Assembly: GCF_009932335.1 (NCBI RefSeq)
Contig: NZ_BLJF01000001.1
Coordinates: forward strand, 124,001 to 188,000
Direction: 5' to 3'
Length of the DNA stretch: 64,000 nucleotides
Origin: Pseudomonas asiatica
GTDB taxonomy: Bacteria; Pseudomonadota; Gammaproteobacteria; Pseudomonadales; Pseudomonadaceae
Part shown: one piece after another, positions 38,677-49,589 of the stretch
How the letters are laid out: each line of letters starts with the position of its first letter
How positions within the stretch are numbered: the stretch's first letter is position 1
Translations under genes and position numbers: made by a program
The notes under the pieces: generated by a model
What the model saw: only the letters and a program-made list of their open reading frames with translations
Databases searched by the model: none
What the model was told of the DNA's origin: nothing

Positions 38677-38827
38677 GGGCGGGTCACCTGGAGATGTTAA
38701 AGAAGAAAGCCGATCATTCTAGCAGAAAACTTTGGCGGCAGAAGTGTCACATTTGCTTTCATGGCGTTACGTCTGTCGGTTCTGTAAGATCGAAGGCCCT
38801 GATTCCTGCATCTGTGAGCACAACACC

Positions 38828-39583
38828 TTGCTGCAAAATATTCGTGTTGTTCTGGTCAATACCAGCCACCCCGGCAACATCGGCGGCGCTGCGCGTGCCA
38901 TGAAAAACATGGGCTTGTCGCGTCTGGTGCTGGTACAGCCGAAAGAGTTCCCCGCCGTGGATGCCAGTGCCCGAGCCTCGGGTGCCGACGATGTGCTGGA
39001 CAATGCCCAAGTGGTCGACAGCCTCGAGCAGGCGTTGGTCGGCTGCAACCTGGTAATGGGCACCAGCGCCCGCGAGCGGAGCATCCCCTGGCCGTTGATC
39101 GGCCCGCGCGAGTGCGGGGCCAAGGCGGTGGAGCATGCCAACGGTGGCGAGGAAATCGCCCTGGTGTTCGGGCGTGAACACGCCGGCCTGACCAACGAAG
39201 AACTGCAGCGATGTCACTTCCACGTGCACATTCCCTCCAACCCCGACTTCAGCTCGCTGAACCTGGCCGCCGCTGTCCAGGTGCTCTCCTACGAGGTGCG
39301 CATGGCCTGGCTTGCCGCCGGTGCAGTGCCGGGCAAAGTCGAGAAGGTTGACGCCAGCGAGCTGGCGACGATGGACGAAATGGAGCTGTTCTACGACCAC
39401 CTGGAGAAGACCCTGGTCGGTATCGGCTTTCTCGACCCCGAAAAGCCCAAGCACCTGATGCCGCGCCTGCGCCGGCTGTATGGGCGGGTGGCGGTCGAAC
39501 GTTCGGAAATGAGCATTTTGCGCGGCATCCTGACCGAGACCCAGAAAGTGGTCCGGGGCGAGCCGCATAAACGGAAGGACTGA
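38828..39583 (+). CDS. trmJ: tRNA (cytidine/uridine-2'-O-)-methyltransferase TrmJ
   Basis: Methylates ribose 32 of tRNA. 251 residues from a TTG start (MLQNIRVVLVNTSHPGN), chosen because it matches the E. coli TrmJ N-terminus; the frame is open to 38732 without homology. SPOUT features: NIGGAARAMKNMG, ALVFGREHAGLTNEEL, HIPSNPDFSSLNLAAAVQVLSYE. Confidence 0.93.
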   Translation: MLQNIRVVLVNTSHPGNIGGAARAMKNMGLSRLVLVQPKEFPAVDASARASGADDVLDNAQVVDSLEQALVGCNLVMGTSARERSIPWPLIGPRECGAKAVEHANGGEEIALVFGREHAGLTNEELQRCHFHVHIPSNPDFSSLNLAAAVQVLSYEVRMAWLAAGAVPGKVEKVDASELATMDEMELFYDHLEKTLVGIGFLDPEKPKHLMPRLRRLYGRVAVERSEMSILRGILTETQKVVRGEPHKRKD

Positions 39584-39586
39584 CAG

Positions 39587-40372
39587 ATGTTCGAACGCCT
39601 GCGTGAAGATATTCAAAGCGTATTCCACCGTGACCCGGCTGCACGCAACGCCTTTGAGGTGCTGACCTGCTACCCAGGCATGCACGCCATCTGGCTGCAC
39701 CGCCTGGGCAATGCCCTGTGGAAGCGTGATTTCAAGTGGCTGGCCCGCCTGGTATCGAACTTCGGCCGCTGGCTGACCGGCATCGAGATCCATCCCGGCG
39801 CCACCATCGGACGGCGCTTCTTCATTGACCACGGTATGGGTATCGTCATCGGTGAAACCGCCGAGATCGGCGATGATGTCACCCTTTATCAGGGCGTGAC
39901 CCTGGGCGGCACCAGCTGGAACAAAGGCAAGCGGCACCCCACCCTGGAAAACGGTGTGGTGGTAGGGGCGGGGGCCAAGGTGCTGGGTCCGTTCACCGTC
40001 GGCGCCGGGGCTAAGATCGGTTCCAATGCGGTGGTGACCAAAGCCGTGCCGGCCGGGGCTACGGCGGTTGGTATCCCCGGGCGAATCATCGTCAAGAGCG
40101 AAGACAACGAGGTCGAGGCCAAGCGTAAGGCCATGGCTGAAAAGATTGGCTTCGATGCCTACGGCGTCAGTGGCGACATGCCCGACCCGGTGGCCCGTGC
40201 CATCGGCCAGATGCTCGACCACCTGCAGGCAGTCGACGAACGGCTGGAGGGCATGTGCGGCGCCCTGACCAAGATGGGCAGTGATTACTGCGCCAAGGAA
40301 CTGCCAGCCCTGCCGGAAGATGACTTCAAGGAAGTTGCCCAGGTGGCTCAGCGCGACACTCAGTCACATTGA
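39587..40372 (+). CDS. cysE: Serine O-acetyltransferase
   Basis: First step of cysteine synthesis. 261 residues; left-handed beta-helix hexapeptide repeats with active-site [30 protein letters not shown] (His, Asp and His), [33 protein letters not shown] precedes the ATG, three bases after trmJ. Lying upstream of isc, it feeds cysteine to the same biosynthetic region. Confidence 0.95.
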   Translation: MFERLREDIQSVFHRDPAARNAFEVLTCYPGMHAIWLHRLGNALWKRDFKWLARLVSNFGRWLTGIEIHPGATIGRRFFIDHGMGIVIGETAEIGDDVTLYQGVTLGGTSWNKGKRHPTLENGVVVGAGAKVLGPFTVGAGAKIGSNAVVTKAVPAGATAVGIPGRIIVKSEDNEVEAKRKAMAEKIGFDAYGVSGDMPDPVARAIGQMLDHLQAVDERLEGMCGALTKMGSDYCAKELPALPEDDFKEVAQVAQRDTQSH

Positions 40373-40481
40373 TTGCGCCGCCCTGAAATCATGGTGACAT
40401 ACGGGGCGTGTGCTCACGCCCCCTGTCTGCTACAATCGCGCCCGCCTCCCCGATGCAAATCCGACTAAAGCACTAGGTCTA

Positions 40482-40514
40482 ATAGTTGACTTAAATGCTC
40501 GGGAATCGCATACT
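40482..40514 (+). promoter_or_regulatory. isc promoter with IscR type-1 site
   Basis: TTGACT (40486-40491), 17 bp, CATACT (40509-40514). The 25-bp ATAGTTGACTTAAATGCTCG... (40482-40506) fits the IscR type-1 consensus (ATASYYGACTRWWWYAGTCRRSTAT) well in the left half and overlaps the -35, consistent with autorepression by [2Fe-2S]-IscR. Confidence 0.65.
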
Positions 40515-40551
40515 CGCTCACATCCTGTAACTCCCGTGGTACCCAATAGCC

Positions 40552-41043
40552 ATGCGACTGACTACCAAAGGCCGATACGCCGTGACCGCCATGCTCGACC
40601 TGGCGTTGCACGCGCAGCATGGGCCGGTGTCTTTGGCCGACATTTCCGAGCGCCAGGGCATTTCCCTCTCTTATCTGGAACAGCTGTTCGCCAAGCTGCG
40701 CCGCAGCAGCCTGGTCTCCAGCGTGCGTGGTCCAGGCGGTGGCTACCAGCTGTCGCGGGGCATGGAAACCATCCAGGTGGCCCAGGTCATCGATGCGGTC
40801 AACGAATCGGTCGATGCCACCCGTTGTCAGGGCCTCGGGGACTGCCATGCCGGTGATACCTGCCTGACCCACCACCTGTGGTGCGACCTCAGCCAGCAGA
40901 TCCATGAATTCCTCAGCGGTATAAGCCTGGCCGACCTCGTCATGCGCCGTGAGGTGCAGGAAGTCGCCCAGCGCCAGGACCTGCGTCGTGTCGCAGGCCG
41001 AACCGCCCAGCTGGACAAGATTGAGACGTCCGCCGTCGATTGA
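40552..41043 (+). CDS. iscR: Fe-S cluster assembly transcription factor IscR
   Basis: 163 residues, Rrf2 family winged helix. Cluster ligands Cys92, Cys98, Cys104 and His107 ([18 protein letters not shown]). First gene of the isc operon; autoregulated by the site upstream. Confidence 0.97.
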   Translation: MRLTTKGRYAVTAMLDLALHAQHGPVSLADISERQGISLSYLEQLFAKLRRSSLVSSVRGPGGGYQLSRGMETIQVAQVIDAVNESVDATRCQGLGDCHAGDTCLTHHLWCDLSQQIHEFLSGISLADLVMRREVQEVAQRQDLRRVAGRTAQLDKIETSAVD

Positions 41044-41089
41044 TCCCACCGGGACGACGAGCGACGCCACCGCCTGATAGGAGAGACAA

Positions 41090-42304
41090 ATGAAGTTGCC
41101 GATCTACCTCGATTACTCCGCGACCACCCCGGTCGACCCACGCGTGGCCCAGAAGATGGCCGACTGCCTGCTGGTCGACGGGAACTTCGGTAACCCGGCT
41201 TCGCGCTCCCACGTCTTTGGCTGGAAAGCCGAGGAAGCGGTCGAGAACGGTCGCCGCCAGGTTGCCGAACTGATCAACGCCGATCCGCGCGAAATCGTCT
41301 GGACCAGCGGTGCCACCGAGTCCGACAACCTCGCACTCAAGGGCGTCGCGCACTTCTATCAGACCAAGGGCAAGCACATCATCACCTCCAAGATCGAGCA
41401 CAAGGCGGTCCTGGATACCGCTCGCCAGCTGGAGCGTGAAGGTTTCGAAGTCACCTACCTCGAGCCAGGCGAAGACGGCATCGTCACCCCGGCCATGGTC
41501 GAGGCGGCGCTGCGCGACGACACCATCCTGGTTTCGCTGATGCACGTGAACAACGAAGTTGGCTCGATCAACGATATCGCCGCCATCGGTGAACTGACCC
41601 GCTCGCGCGGCGTGCTGTTCCATGTTGACGCCGCGCAGTCGGCCGGCAAGGTCGAAATTGACCTGCAAAAGCTGAAGGTCGACCTGATGTCGTTCTCGGC
41701 GCACAAGGTCTACGGCCCGAAAGGCATCGGCGCACTGTACGTCAGCCGCAAGCCTCGTGTACGCCTGGAAGCCATCATTCACGGCGGTGGCCATGAGCGC
41801 GGCATGCGTTCGGGCACCCTGCCGACCCACCAGATTGTCGGCATGGGCGAAGCCTTCGCCATCGCCAAACAGGAAATGGCCGCGGAAAACGTACGCATCA
41901 AGGCCCTGAGCGACCGCTTCTTCAAGCAGGTCTCGGACCTCGAAGAGCTGTACGTCAACGGCAGCAAGACTGCCCGCGTACCGCACAACCTGAACCTGAG
42001 CTTCAACTACGTCGAAGGCGAATCGCTGCTGATGTCGCTGAAGGATATCGCCGTATCGTCCGGTTCGGCCTGCACCTCCGCGTCGCTCGAGCCGTCCTAC
42101 GTATTGCGCGCCCTGGGCCGCAATGACGAGCTGGCGCACAGCTCGATCCGCTTCTCCTTCGGCCGCTTCACCACCGAAGAAGAAGTCGACTACGCCGCGC
42201 AGAAAGTCTGCGAGGCCGTGAACAAACTGCGTGAGCTGTCGCCGCTGTGGGACATGTACAAAGACGGCGTTGACATCTCCAAGATCGAGTGGGCCGCCCA
42301 CTAA
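41090..42304 (+). CDS. iscS: Cysteine desulfurase IscS
   Basis: 404 residues, PLP class V. PLP-lysine region [14 protein letters not shown]; mobile-loop active-site Cys in [17 protein letters not shown]. Supplies persulfide sulfur to IscU and to tRNA thiolation. Confidence 0.97.
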   Translation: MKLPIYLDYSATTPVDPRVAQKMADCLLVDGNFGNPASRSHVFGWKAEEAVENGRRQVAELINADPREIVWTSGATESDNLALKGVAHFYQTKGKHIITSKIEHKAVLDTARQLEREGFEVTYLEPGEDGIVTPAMVEAALRDDTILVSLMHVNNEVGSINDIAAIGELTRSRGVLFHVDAAQSAGKVEIDLQKLKVDLMSFSAHKVYGPKGIGALYVSRKPRVRLEAIIHGGGHERGMRSGTLPTHQIVGMGEAFAIAKQEMAAENVRIKALSDRFFKQVSDLEELYVNGSKTARVPHNLNLSFNYVEGESLLMSLKDIAVSSGSACTSASLEPSYVLRALGRNDELAHSSIRFSFGRFTTEEEVDYAAQKVCEAVNKLRELSPLWDMYKDGVDISKIEWAAH

Positions 42305-42350
42305 GCAGTCGCCGGCAAGAGCGGCTCCCTGATGAGGAAGGAATTGCACC

Positions 42351-42737
42351 ATGGCATACAGTGAAAAGGTCATCGACCACTACGAAAACCCGCGCAACGT
42401 CGGCAAGATGAATGCCGAAGACCCGGACGTCGGTACCGGCATGGTCGGCGCCCCGGCCTGCGGTGACGTGATGCGCCTGCAGATCAAGGTCAACGAGCAG
42501 GGCGTGATCGAAGACGCCAAGTTCAAGACCTACGGCTGCGGTTCGGCCATCGCTTCCAGCTCCCTCGCCACCGAGTGGATGAAGGGCAAGACCCTGGACG
42601 AAGCCGAAACCATCAAGAACACCCAGCTGGCCGAAGAACTGGCGTTGCCGCCGGTCAAGATCCACTGCTCGGTACTCGCCGAAGATGCCATCAAGGCAGC
42701 CGTTCGCGATTACAAGCAGAAGAAAGGCTTGATCTAA
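42351..42737 (+). CDS. iscU: Fe-S scaffold IscU
   Basis: 128 residues with the three scaffold cysteines at 37, 63 and 106 (PACGD, YGCGSA, IHCSVLAED) and the HscA-binding LPPVK (99-103). Confidence 0.97.
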   Translation: MAYSEKVIDHYENPRNVGKMNAEDPDVGTGMVGAPACGDVMRLQIKVNEQGVIEDAKFKTYGCGSAIASSSLATEWMKGKTLDEAETIKNTQLAEELALPPVKIHCSVLAEDAIKAAVRDYKQKKGLI

Positions 42738-42765
42738 GTCGCCTGTTGCGAGGTAAGGAGTCCTG

Positions 42766-43089
42766 ATGGCTATCAGCATGACAGAAGCCGCCGCCAACCA
42801 CGTGCGGCGTTCCCTGGAAGGGCGCGGCAAGGGCGAAGGCATTCGCCTGGGCGTGCGCACCACCGGTTGCTCGGGCCTGGCCTACGTGCTGGAGTTCGTC
42901 GACGAGCTGGCGGACGAGGACCAGGTGTTCGAGAACCATGGCGTCAAGGTGATCATCGATCCCAAGAGCCTGGTCTACCTCGATGGCACCGAACTGGACT
43001 TCGTCAAGGAAGGGTTGAACGAAGGCTTCAAGTTCAACAACCCCAACGTGCGCGGTGAGTGTGGCTGCGGCGAAAGCTTCAACGTTTGA
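42766..43089 (+). CDS. iscA: Fe-S assembly protein IscA
   Basis: 107 residues, A-type carrier with Cys35 (TTGCSGLAY) and the CGC pair in [11 protein letters not shown]. Confidence 0.97.
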   Translation: MAISMTEAAANHVRRSLEGRGKGEGIRLGVRTTGCSGLAYVLEFVDELADEDQVFENHGVKVIIDPKSLVYLDGTELDFVKEGLNEGFKFNNPNVRGECGCGESFNV

Positions 43090-43097
43090 GGCTGGCT

Positions 43098-43619
43098 GTG
43101 GGTACTCCTTGTCATTTCGCATTGTTTGACCTCCAGCCAAGCTTCCGCCTGGATCTCGACAAGCTGGCCACTCGCTATCGCGAGCTGGCCCGCGAAGTCC
43201 ATCCCGACCGCTTTGCCGACGCCTCCGAGCGCGAGCAGCGCGTGGCGCTGGAAAAGTCCGCGGCCCTCAACGACGCCTACCAGACACTGCGCAGTGCGCC
43301 GCGTCGCGCCCGCTACCTGCTGGCCATCGGCGGCCACGAAGTGCCTCAGGAGGTCACGGTCCACGACCCCGACTTCCTGTTGCAGCAGATGCAGTGGCGT
43401 GAAGAGCTCGAAGAACTGCAGGACGAAGCCGACCTCGATGGCGTGGCCGTGTTCAAGAAGCGCCTGAAGGTCGCCCAGGACACGCTGAACGAGGACTTTG
43501 CCGCCTGCTGGGACGCCCCGGGCGAGCGCGACAAGGCCGAACGCCTGATGCGCCGCATGCAGTTCCTCGACAAGCTCGCCCAAGAAGTGCGCCAACTGGA
43601 AGAGCGCCTCGACGATTAA
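43098..43619 (+). CDS. hscB: Co-chaperone HscB
   Basis: 173 residues from GTG 43098 ([16 protein letters not shown]). J-domain with VHPDRF, then the C-terminal IscU-binding helical region. A frame open upstream to 43059 overlaps iscA and is not HscB-like. Confidence 0.95.
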   Translation: MGTPCHFALFDLQPSFRLDLDKLATRYRELAREVHPDRFADASEREQRVALEKSAALNDAYQTLRSAPRRARYLLAIGGHEVPQEVTVHDPDFLLQQMQWREELEELQDEADLDGVAVFKKRLKVAQDTLNEDFAACWDAPGERDKAERLMRRMQFLDKLAQEVRQLEERLDD

Positions 43620-43661
43620 CCCGGTGCTGCCCGTGATAGCACCTAAGGTATTCAGATAAGC

Positions 43662-45524
43662 ATGGCCCTACTGCAGATTGCCGAACCCGGTCAAAGCCCT
43701 CAGCCGCATCAGCGCCGCCTGGCGGTGGGGATCGACCTGGGTACCACCAACTCCCTGGTCGCCGCACTGCGCAGCGGCCGTAGCGAGCCCCTGCCCGACG
43801 CGCAGGGCAATGTCATTCTGCCGTCCGCGGTGCGCTACCTCGAAGGGCGCAACGAAGTGGGGCAGGCTGCACGCGATGCCGCTTCCAGCGACCCGCTGAA
43901 CACCGTGCTGTCGGTCAAGCGCTTGATGGGGCGCGGCCTGGCCGACGTCAAGCAACTGGGCGAGCAGCTGCCGTACCGCTTCGTTGGCGGTGAGTCGCAC
44001 ATGCCGTTCATCGACACCGTGCAGGGGCCGAAAAGCCCGGTGGAAGTGTCCGCCGATATCCTCAAGGTGCTGCGCGAGCGTGCCGAAGCCACCCTCGGTG
44101 GTGAGCTGGTGGGCGCGGTTATCACCGTGCCGGCCTATTTCGACGATGCCCAGCGCCAGGCCACCAAGGACGCTGCGCGCCTGGCCGGCCTGAACGTGCT
44201 GCGCCTGCTCAACGAGCCGACCGCCGCTGCCGTGGCCTATGGCCTGGACCAGAACGCCGAAGGCGTGGTGGCCATCTATGACCTGGGCGGCGGTACCTTC
44301 GACATTTCCATCCTGCGCCTGACTGCCGGCGTATTCGAAGTGCTGGCCACCGGTGGCGATACCGCCTTGGGCGGTGACGACTTCGACCACGCCATCGCTG
44401 GCTGGATCATCGAGCAGGCCGGGCTGTCATCCGACCTGGACCCGGCCACCCAGCGCGCACTGTTGCAGACCGCCTGCGCCGCCAAGGAAGCCCTGACCGA
44501 CGCCGACGTGGTCAGCGTCAGCCATGGCACCTGGCAGGGCGAGTTGAGCCGCGCCGGTTTCGAAGCCATGATCGAGCCCATGGTCGCCCGCAGCCTCAAG
44601 GCCTGCCGCCGCGCCGTGCGTGACAGCGGTATCGAGCTGGAAGAAGTCAGCGCCGTGGTCATGGTCGGTGGTTCGACCCGCGTACCGCGTGTGCGTGAAG
44701 CCGTCGGAGCACTGTTCGGCCGCACCCCGCTGACCTCGATCGACCCCGACCAGGTGGTGGCCATCGGTGCCGCCATCCAGGCCGATACCTTGGCCGGCAA
44801 CCGCCGCGAAGGTGGCGAACTGCTGCTGTTGGATGTCATCCCGCTGTCGCTTGGCCTTGAGACTATGGGCGGGCTGATGGAGAAGGTGATCCCGCGCAAC
44901 ACCACCATCCCGGTGGCGCGTGCCCAGGAGTTCACCACCTATAAAGATGGCCAGTCGGCCATGATGATCCACGTGCTGCAGGGCGAGCGCGAGCTGATCA
45001 GCGATTGCCGCTCGCTGGCGCGCTTCGAGTTGCGTGGCATCCCGGCCATGGCCGCCGGTGCGGCAAAGATCCGCGTCACCTTCCAGGTCGACGCCGACGG
45101 CCTGCTCAGCGTCGCCGCCCGCGAGCTGGGCTCGGGCGTGGAAGCCAGCATTCAGGTCAAGCCGTCCTACGGCCTGACCGACGGCGAAATCGCCCGCATG
45201 CTCAAGGATTCCTTCGAACACGCAGGTTCCGACAAGCAGGCCCGCCAGCTGCGCGAGCACCAGGTGGACGGCGAGCGCCTGCTCGAAGCGGTACAGGGCG
45301 CCCTGGACGCCGACGGCGAACGCCTGCTCAGCAGTGACGAGCGCGACGCCATCGAATTCCAGATGCAAGAACTACGTGATTTGCTGGCCGGCACCGATGG
45401 CGCAGCCATCGAGCAACAGACCAAACGTCTGTCGCAGGTGACCGACGCATTTGCCGCCCGTCGCCTTGATTCGACGGTCAAAGCCGCACTGGCCGGGCGC
45501 AACCTGAATGAGATCGAGGAGTAA
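43662..45524 (+). CDS. hscA: Fe-S chaperone HscA (Hsp70 type)
   Basis: 620 residues. ATPase signatures [27 protein letters not shown] and [17 protein letters not shown]; substrate-binding domain and helical lid at the C-terminus. Works with HscB on IscU. Confidence 0.97.
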   Translation: MALLQIAEPGQSPQPHQRRLAVGIDLGTTNSLVAALRSGRSEPLPDAQGNVILPSAVRYLEGRNEVGQAARDAASSDPLNTVLSVKRLMGRGLADVKQLGEQLPYRFVGGESHMPFIDTVQGPKSPVEVSADILKVLRERAEATLGGELVGAVITVPAYFDDAQRQATKDAARLAGLNVLRLLNEPTAAAVAYGLDQNAEGVVAIYDLGGGTFDISILRLTAGVFEVLATGGDTALGGDDFDHAIAGWIIEQAGLSSDLDPATQRALLQTACAAKEALTDADVVSVSHGTWQGELSRAGFEAMIEPMVARSLKACRRAVRDSGIELEEVSAVVMVGGSTRVPRVREAVGALFGRTPLTSIDPDQVVAIGAAIQADTLAGNRREGGELLLLDVIPLSLGLETMGGLMEKVIPRNTTIPVARAQEFTTYKDGQSAMMIHVLQGERELISDCRSLARFELRGIPAMAAGAAKIRVTFQVDADGLLSVAARELGSGVEASIQVKPSYGLTDGEIARMLKDSFEHAGSDKQARQLREHQVDGERLLEAVQGALDADGERLLSSDERDAIEFQMQELRDLLAGTDGAAIEQQTKRLSQVTDAFAARRLDSTVKAALAGRNLNEIEE

Positions 45525-45527
45525 CCG

Positions 45528-45869
45528 ATGCCGCTGGTGACATTCCTGCCGCACGAGAAGTTCTGCCCCGAAGGGCTGACCGTGGAAGTCGAGACCGGGA
45601 CCAACATCCTGGAGCTGGCCCACGACCATCACATCGAGATGGAAAGCGCCTGCGGCGGCGTCAAGGCCTGCACCACTTGCCACTGCATCGTGCGCAAGGG
45701 CTTCGACTCGCTCGAAGAAGCCGACGAACTGGAAGAGGACATGCTGGACAAGGCCTGGGGCCTGGAGGCTCAATCGCGCCTCGGCTGCCAGGTGGTTGTC
45801 GCTGACCAGGACCTGGTCATCGAGATCCCCAAGTATTCGCTCAACCACGCCGCCGAAGCGCCGCACTGA
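45528..45869 (+). CDS. fdx: [2Fe-2S] ferredoxin of the ISC system
   Basis: 113 residues; cluster cysteines in ESACGGVKACTTCHCIV and RLGCQVVV. Three bases after hscA. Confidence 0.96.
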   Translation: MPLVTFLPHEKFCPEGLTVEVETGTNILELAHDHHIEMESACGGVKACTTCHCIVRKGFDSLEEADELEEDMLDKAWGLEAQSRLGCQVVVADQDLVIEIPKYSLNHAAEAPH

Positions 45870-45879
45870 GGTTTACCCC

Positions 45880-46080
45880 ATGAGCCTGAAATGGATTGAT
45901 GTACTTGAGATCGCCATCCAGCTTGCAGAAAGCAAGCCGGAAGTCGATCCTCGTTATGTGAATTTCGTCGATCTGCACCGCTGGGTGCTGGCCTTGCCAG
46001 AATTCAGCGACGATCCGTCACGCGGCGGTGAGAAAGTGCTCGAGGCCATCCAGGCGGCCTGGATCGAAGAAGCCGACTGA
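45880..46080 (+). CDS. iscX: IscX (YfhJ) small acidic protein
   Basis: 66 residues, MSLKWIDVLEIAIQLAESKP, with the DLHRWVLALPEFSDDP signature. It modulates IscS. Start at 45880; the frame upstream overlaps fdx. Confidence 0.94.
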   Translation: MSLKWIDVLEIAIQLAESKPEVDPRYVNFVDLHRWVLALPEFSDDPSRGGEKVLEAIQAAWIEEAD

Positions 46081-46094
46081 ACGCGTCCTGCAGG

Positions 46095-46141
46095 TTAGGC
46101 AATCCCCTGGAACCCGCGTATAATTCGCGGGTTTAATTTTT
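46095..46141 (+). promoter_or_regulatory. Combined iscX terminator and ndk promoter
   Basis: AACCCGCG-TATAATT-CGCGGGTT followed by T-rich sequence forms a terminator hairpin. Its loop contains a perfect TATAAT (46119-46124) with TTAGGC 18 bp upstream, which would serve ndk 46 bp later. Confidence 0.55.
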
Positions 46142-46169
46142 CGCAACACTCATTTTTCTGGAGTTTTCC

Positions 46170-46601
46170 ATGGCTGTTCAACGTACTTTCTCCATCATCA
46201 AGCCTGACGCCGTTGCCAAGAACGTCATCGGCGAGATCACCACTCGTTTCGAGAAAGCCGGCCTGCGCGTCGTCGCTTCGAAAATGAAGCAACTGTCCAA
46301 AGCCGAAGCCGAAGGCTTCTACGCCGAACACAAAGAGCGCGGCTTCTTCGGTGACCTGGTTGCCTTCATGACTTCCGGCCCGGTCATCGTTCAGGTTCTG
46401 GAAGGCGAAAACGCCGTTCTGGCCAACCGCGAGCTGATGGGCGCCACCAACCCGAAAGAAGCTGCTGCCGGCACCATCCGTGCTGACTTCGCCGTTTCCA
46501 TCGACGAAAACGCTGTTCACGGTTCCGACTCGGAAGCTTCGGCTGCCCGCGAAATCGCTTACTTCTTCTCCGCTACCGAGCTGTGCGACCGCATTCGCTA
46601 A
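46170..46601 (+). CDS. ndk: Nucleoside diphosphate kinase
   Basis: 143 residues. [17 protein letters not shown], and the active-site histidine in [17 protein letters not shown]. Balances NTP pools. Confidence 0.97.
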   Translation: MAVQRTFSIIKPDAVAKNVIGEITTRFEKAGLRVVASKMKQLSKAEAEGFYAEHKERGFFGDLVAFMTSGPVIVQVLEGENAVLANRELMGATNPKEAAAGTIRADFAVSIDENAVHGSDSEASAAREIAYFFSATELCDRIR

Positions 46602-46625
46602 GCGAAGCAGGTCTTGGGTGATTCC

Positions 46626-47771
46626 ATGAGTGACATGACTGGCAAGATCAACCTGTTGGGCCTGACCCTGCAGGAAATGGAAAAATTCTTCGAGTCGATC
46701 GGAGAGAAGCGTTTTCGTGCCGGTCAGGTCATGAAATGGATTCACCACTATGGCGTCGACGATTTCGCCGCCATGACCAATGTCGGCAAGGCCTTGCGCG
46801 AAAAGCTCGAGGCCGTTGCCGAGATTCGGGGCCCGGAAGTGGTCAGTGAAGACATTTCCGCCGACGGTACCCGCAAGTGGGTGGTCCGCGTTGCCTCCGG
46901 CAGCTGCGTCGAGACCGTCTACATCCCCACCGACGATCGCGGCACCCTGTGCGTGTCGTCGCAAGCCGGCTGTGCCCTGGACTGCAGCTTCTGCTCCACC
47001 GGCAAGCAAGGCTTCAACAGCAACCTCACCGCCGCCGAAGTGATCGGCCAGGTGTGGCTTGCCAACAAATCCTTCGGGACCGTTCCGGCCAAGATCGACC
47101 GCGCCATTACCAACGTGGTCATGATGGGCATGGGCGAACCCCTGCTGAATTTCGACAATGTCATCGCCGCCATGAAGATCATGATGGAAGATCTGGGCTA
47201 TGGCATTTCCAAGCGTCGCGTCACCCTGTCCACCTCGGGCGTGGTGCCGATGATCGACGAGCTGGCCAAGCACATCGACGTGTCGCTGGCCCTGTCGCTG
47301 CACGCACCGAACGACGAACTGCGCAACAAGCTGGTACCGATCAACAAGAAGTACCCGCTGAAGATGCTGCTGGAATCGTGCATGGGCTACATGTCCACCC
47401 TGGGTGGCAAGCGCGTGCTGACCATCGAGTACACCCTGCTCAAGGACGTCAACGACCAGCCTGAGCATGCTGCGCAAATGATCGAGCTGCTGCGCGACGT
47501 ACCCTGCAAGATCAACCTGATCCCGTTCAACCCGTTCCCGCACTCGGGCTACGAGCGGCCGAGCAACAACGCCATTCGCCGCTTCCAGGATCTGTTGCAC
47601 CATGGTGGCTTCAACGTCACCACCCGCACCACCCGTGGTGATGACATCGACGCTGCCTGTGGTCAGCTGGTCGGCCAGGTCAACGACCGCACCCGCCGCA
47701 GCGAGCGCTACATCGCTGTGCGCCAGCTGTCCGCGGACGCCGAGCTGCAAGACAGCCCCGTCAGCCACTGA
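46626..47771 (+). CDS. rlmN: 23S rRNA A2503 / tRNA A37 methyltransferase RlmN
   Basis: 381 residues. Radical-SAM CxxxCxxC in [34 protein letters not shown] carries the resolving Cys. ATG 46626 chosen. Confidence 0.96.
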   Translation: MSDMTGKINLLGLTLQEMEKFFESIGEKRFRAGQVMKWIHHYGVDDFAAMTNVGKALREKLEAVAEIRGPEVVSEDISADGTRKWVVRVASGSCVETVYIPTDDRGTLCVSSQAGCALDCSFCSTGKQGFNSNLTAAEVIGQVWLANKSFGTVPAKIDRAITNVVMMGMGEPLLNFDNVIAAMKIMMEDLGYGISKRRVTLSTSGVVPMIDELAKHIDVSLALSLHAPNDELRNKLVPINKKYPLKMLLESCMGYMSTLGGKRVLTIEYTLLKDVNDQPEHAAQMIELLRDVPCKINLIPFNPFPHSGYERPSNNAIRRFQDLLHHGGFNVTTRTTRGDDIDAACGQLVGQVNDRTRRSERYIAVRQLSADAELQDSPVSH

Positions 47772-47785
47772 CCGGGACCTTGCCC

Positions 47786-48547
47786 ATGAGCCTGCGCGCC
47801 GCGCTGTCGATCCTTGCGCTTTCGCTGCTGGCCGGCTGCGTGTCGGGTGGCGCGGGCGACCCCCTGGCCAGCCGCCAGGGCAGGGCAGAGGCGGGGCGGG
47901 CCTATGTGCAGCTTGGGCTGGGTTATTTGCAACAGGGTTTGACCGAGCAGGCCAAGGCGCCGCTGGGCAAGGCCCTGGCCCTGGATGGTGGTGATGCCGA
48001 TGCGCACGCCGCCCTGGCGCTGGTCTTTCAGGCCGAAGGCGAGCCTGCGCTGGCCGAAACGCACTTCCGCAAGGCGCTGAAGGCACGTACCGGCGACACG
48101 CGAATTCGCAACAATTACGGCAGTTTCCTTTATGCTCAAGGCCGATTTGCCGAGGCCGAGCAGATGTTTCGCCTTGCCAGCGCCGATACCCTGTATCCTG
48201 AGCGCTCACGCGTTTACGAGAACCTGGGCCTGACCGCCCTGAAGCTCGAGCGCCGCGACCAGGCCCATGCGTATCTGCAGAAAGCTCTGCAACTCAACCA
48301 GCGGCAGCCGAAAGCCTTGCTGGAAATGGCTGAGTTGTCCTACGAAAACAGGCATTATGTGCCGGCCCGGGACTACTACGATCGTTTCAGCCAGTTGAGC
48401 GACCACGATGCCCGTAGCCTGCTGCTGGGCAGCCGCCTTGCCAGGGTATTCGACGAGCAAGGCACACTGGCCGAGCTGGGCCAGCAATTACAACGACTTT
48501 ATCCCGGTACGCCGGAATATCAGCAATACCTGTCGGAGCAACGATGA
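47786..48547 (+). CDS. pilF: Type IV pilus biogenesis lipoprotein PilF (PilW)
   Basis: 253 residues; lipobox LLAGC (about residue 15), then TPR repeats. It helps PilQ secretin localisation. The stop overlaps rodZ start (ATGA). Confidence 0.93.
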   Translation: MSLRAALSILALSLLAGCVSGGAGDPLASRQGRAEAGRAYVQLGLGYLQQGLTEQAKAPLGKALALDGGDADAHAALALVFQAEGEPALAETHFRKALKARTGDTRIRNNYGSFLYAQGRFAEAEQMFRLASADTLYPERSRVYENLGLTALKLERRDQAHAYLQKALQLNQRQPKALLEMAELSYENRHYVPARDYYDRFSQLSDHDARSLLLGSRLARVFDEQGTLAELGQQLQRLYPGTPEYQQYLSEQR

Positions 48548-49587
48548 AAGCCGCGCATCCCGAAGTAGCAGTAGCGCCTGGCCAGAACCCCGGTGAGCTT
48601 TTGCGTCAGGCCCGTGAGAACCGGGACTGGTCACAAGCCGAGGTGGCCCGCAAGCTCAACCTCACTGTCAGTTCGTTGAACCACGTGGAAACCGGCGCCT
48701 TCGACAAGCTGCCGGGGCATACCTTCGCCCGTGGTTATATCCGCGCCTATGCCAAGCTGATGGACCTGGACCAGGCTGCCCTGGTGGACGCCTTCGACCG
48801 TTACACCGGCACCCACGCCAAAGGCAGCGACGTGCACTCGCTGGGCCGTATCGAAGAGCCCGTGCGCCTGTCGCACAACATTCTGCGTGGCGTCAGCCTG
48901 CTGCTGCTGGTGGCAGTGGTCGGCGGCGGCTTCGTCTGGTGGCAGGACCAGGGCAGCCTGCGTGGCAAGGAGCTGGCCAAGATTGCCCTGGAGCACGTCG
49001 AAGTCGAAAGCGCCGACGGCACCACCCAGATTCACCCGCTCGATGAGCCTGAAGACCAGGCTGTTTCCGCTGGCCAGCAGCCTGAGAGTGCGCCGCTGCC
49101 GCTTGAGCAGGGCGCAGCCGATCAGCCTGCCGCCGTACCGGCACCGGCAAGCCCGGCACCTGCCGATACCGCTGCCGTAGTACCGACACCGGCCCAGCAG
49201 GCGCCTGTGCCAGCGATCGCCAGCGCACCTGCTGCCGCGCCTGCGCCGGTAGCACCGGTTGCCCCGGCCCCGGCGGCTGTTGCACCTGCTACACCTGTAG
49301 CGGCCGTGGCCGCTGCCGAGCCTGCCGCCGCCGCAGTGCCGGCTGGCAGTGCCAAGGTCGCCATCCAGTTCGTCGCCGATTGCTGGACCCAGGTCACCGA
49401 CGGCAACGGCAAGGTGCTGTTCAGCGCCATCAAGCGCAAGGGGGACAACCTCGAGCTGACCGGCAAGCCGCCGTTCTCGGTACGCCTGGGCTTTGCCCGT
49501 GGCGCCCTGGTCAGCTACAACGGCCAGGCCGTCGATGTTGCCCCGTTCACCAGTGGCGAGACCGCTCGCCTGAAGTTGGGACAGTAA
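48544..49587 (+). CDS. rodZ: Cytoskeletal membrane protein RodZ
   Basis: 347 residues. N-terminal HTH ([31 protein letters not shown]), TM helix ([18 protein letters not shown]), a long Ala/Pro-rich linker (about residues 180-265), and a C-terminal DUF4115-type beta domain. Cell-shape factor with MreB. Confidence 0.92.
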   Translation: MKAAHPEVAVAPGQNPGELLRQARENRDWSQAEVARKLNLTVSSLNHVETGAFDKLPGHTFARGYIRAYAKLMDLDQAALVDAFDRYTGTHAKGSDVHSLGRIEEPVRLSHNILRGVSLLLLVAVVGGGFVWWQDQGSLRGKELAKIALEHVEVESADGTTQIHPLDEPEDQAVSAGQQPESAPLPLEQGAADQPAAVPAPASPAPADTAAVVPTPAQQAPVPAIASAPAAAPAPVAPVAPAPAAVAPATPVAAVAAAEPAAAAVPAGSAKVAIQFVADCWTQVTDGNGKVLFSAIKRKGDNLELTGKPPFSVRLGFARGALVSYNGQAVDVAPFTSGETARLKLGQ

Positions 49588-49589
49588 TC

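Noticed and set aside
38694..38827. N-terminal extension of trmJ beginning at 38732
   Set aside because: The 32 extra residues are not TrmJ-like; the TTG at 38828 reproduces the family N-terminus.
46095..48209. 704-codon open frame antisense to ndk-rlmN-pilF
   Set aside because: It mirrors three well supported genes and shows no protein-family features.
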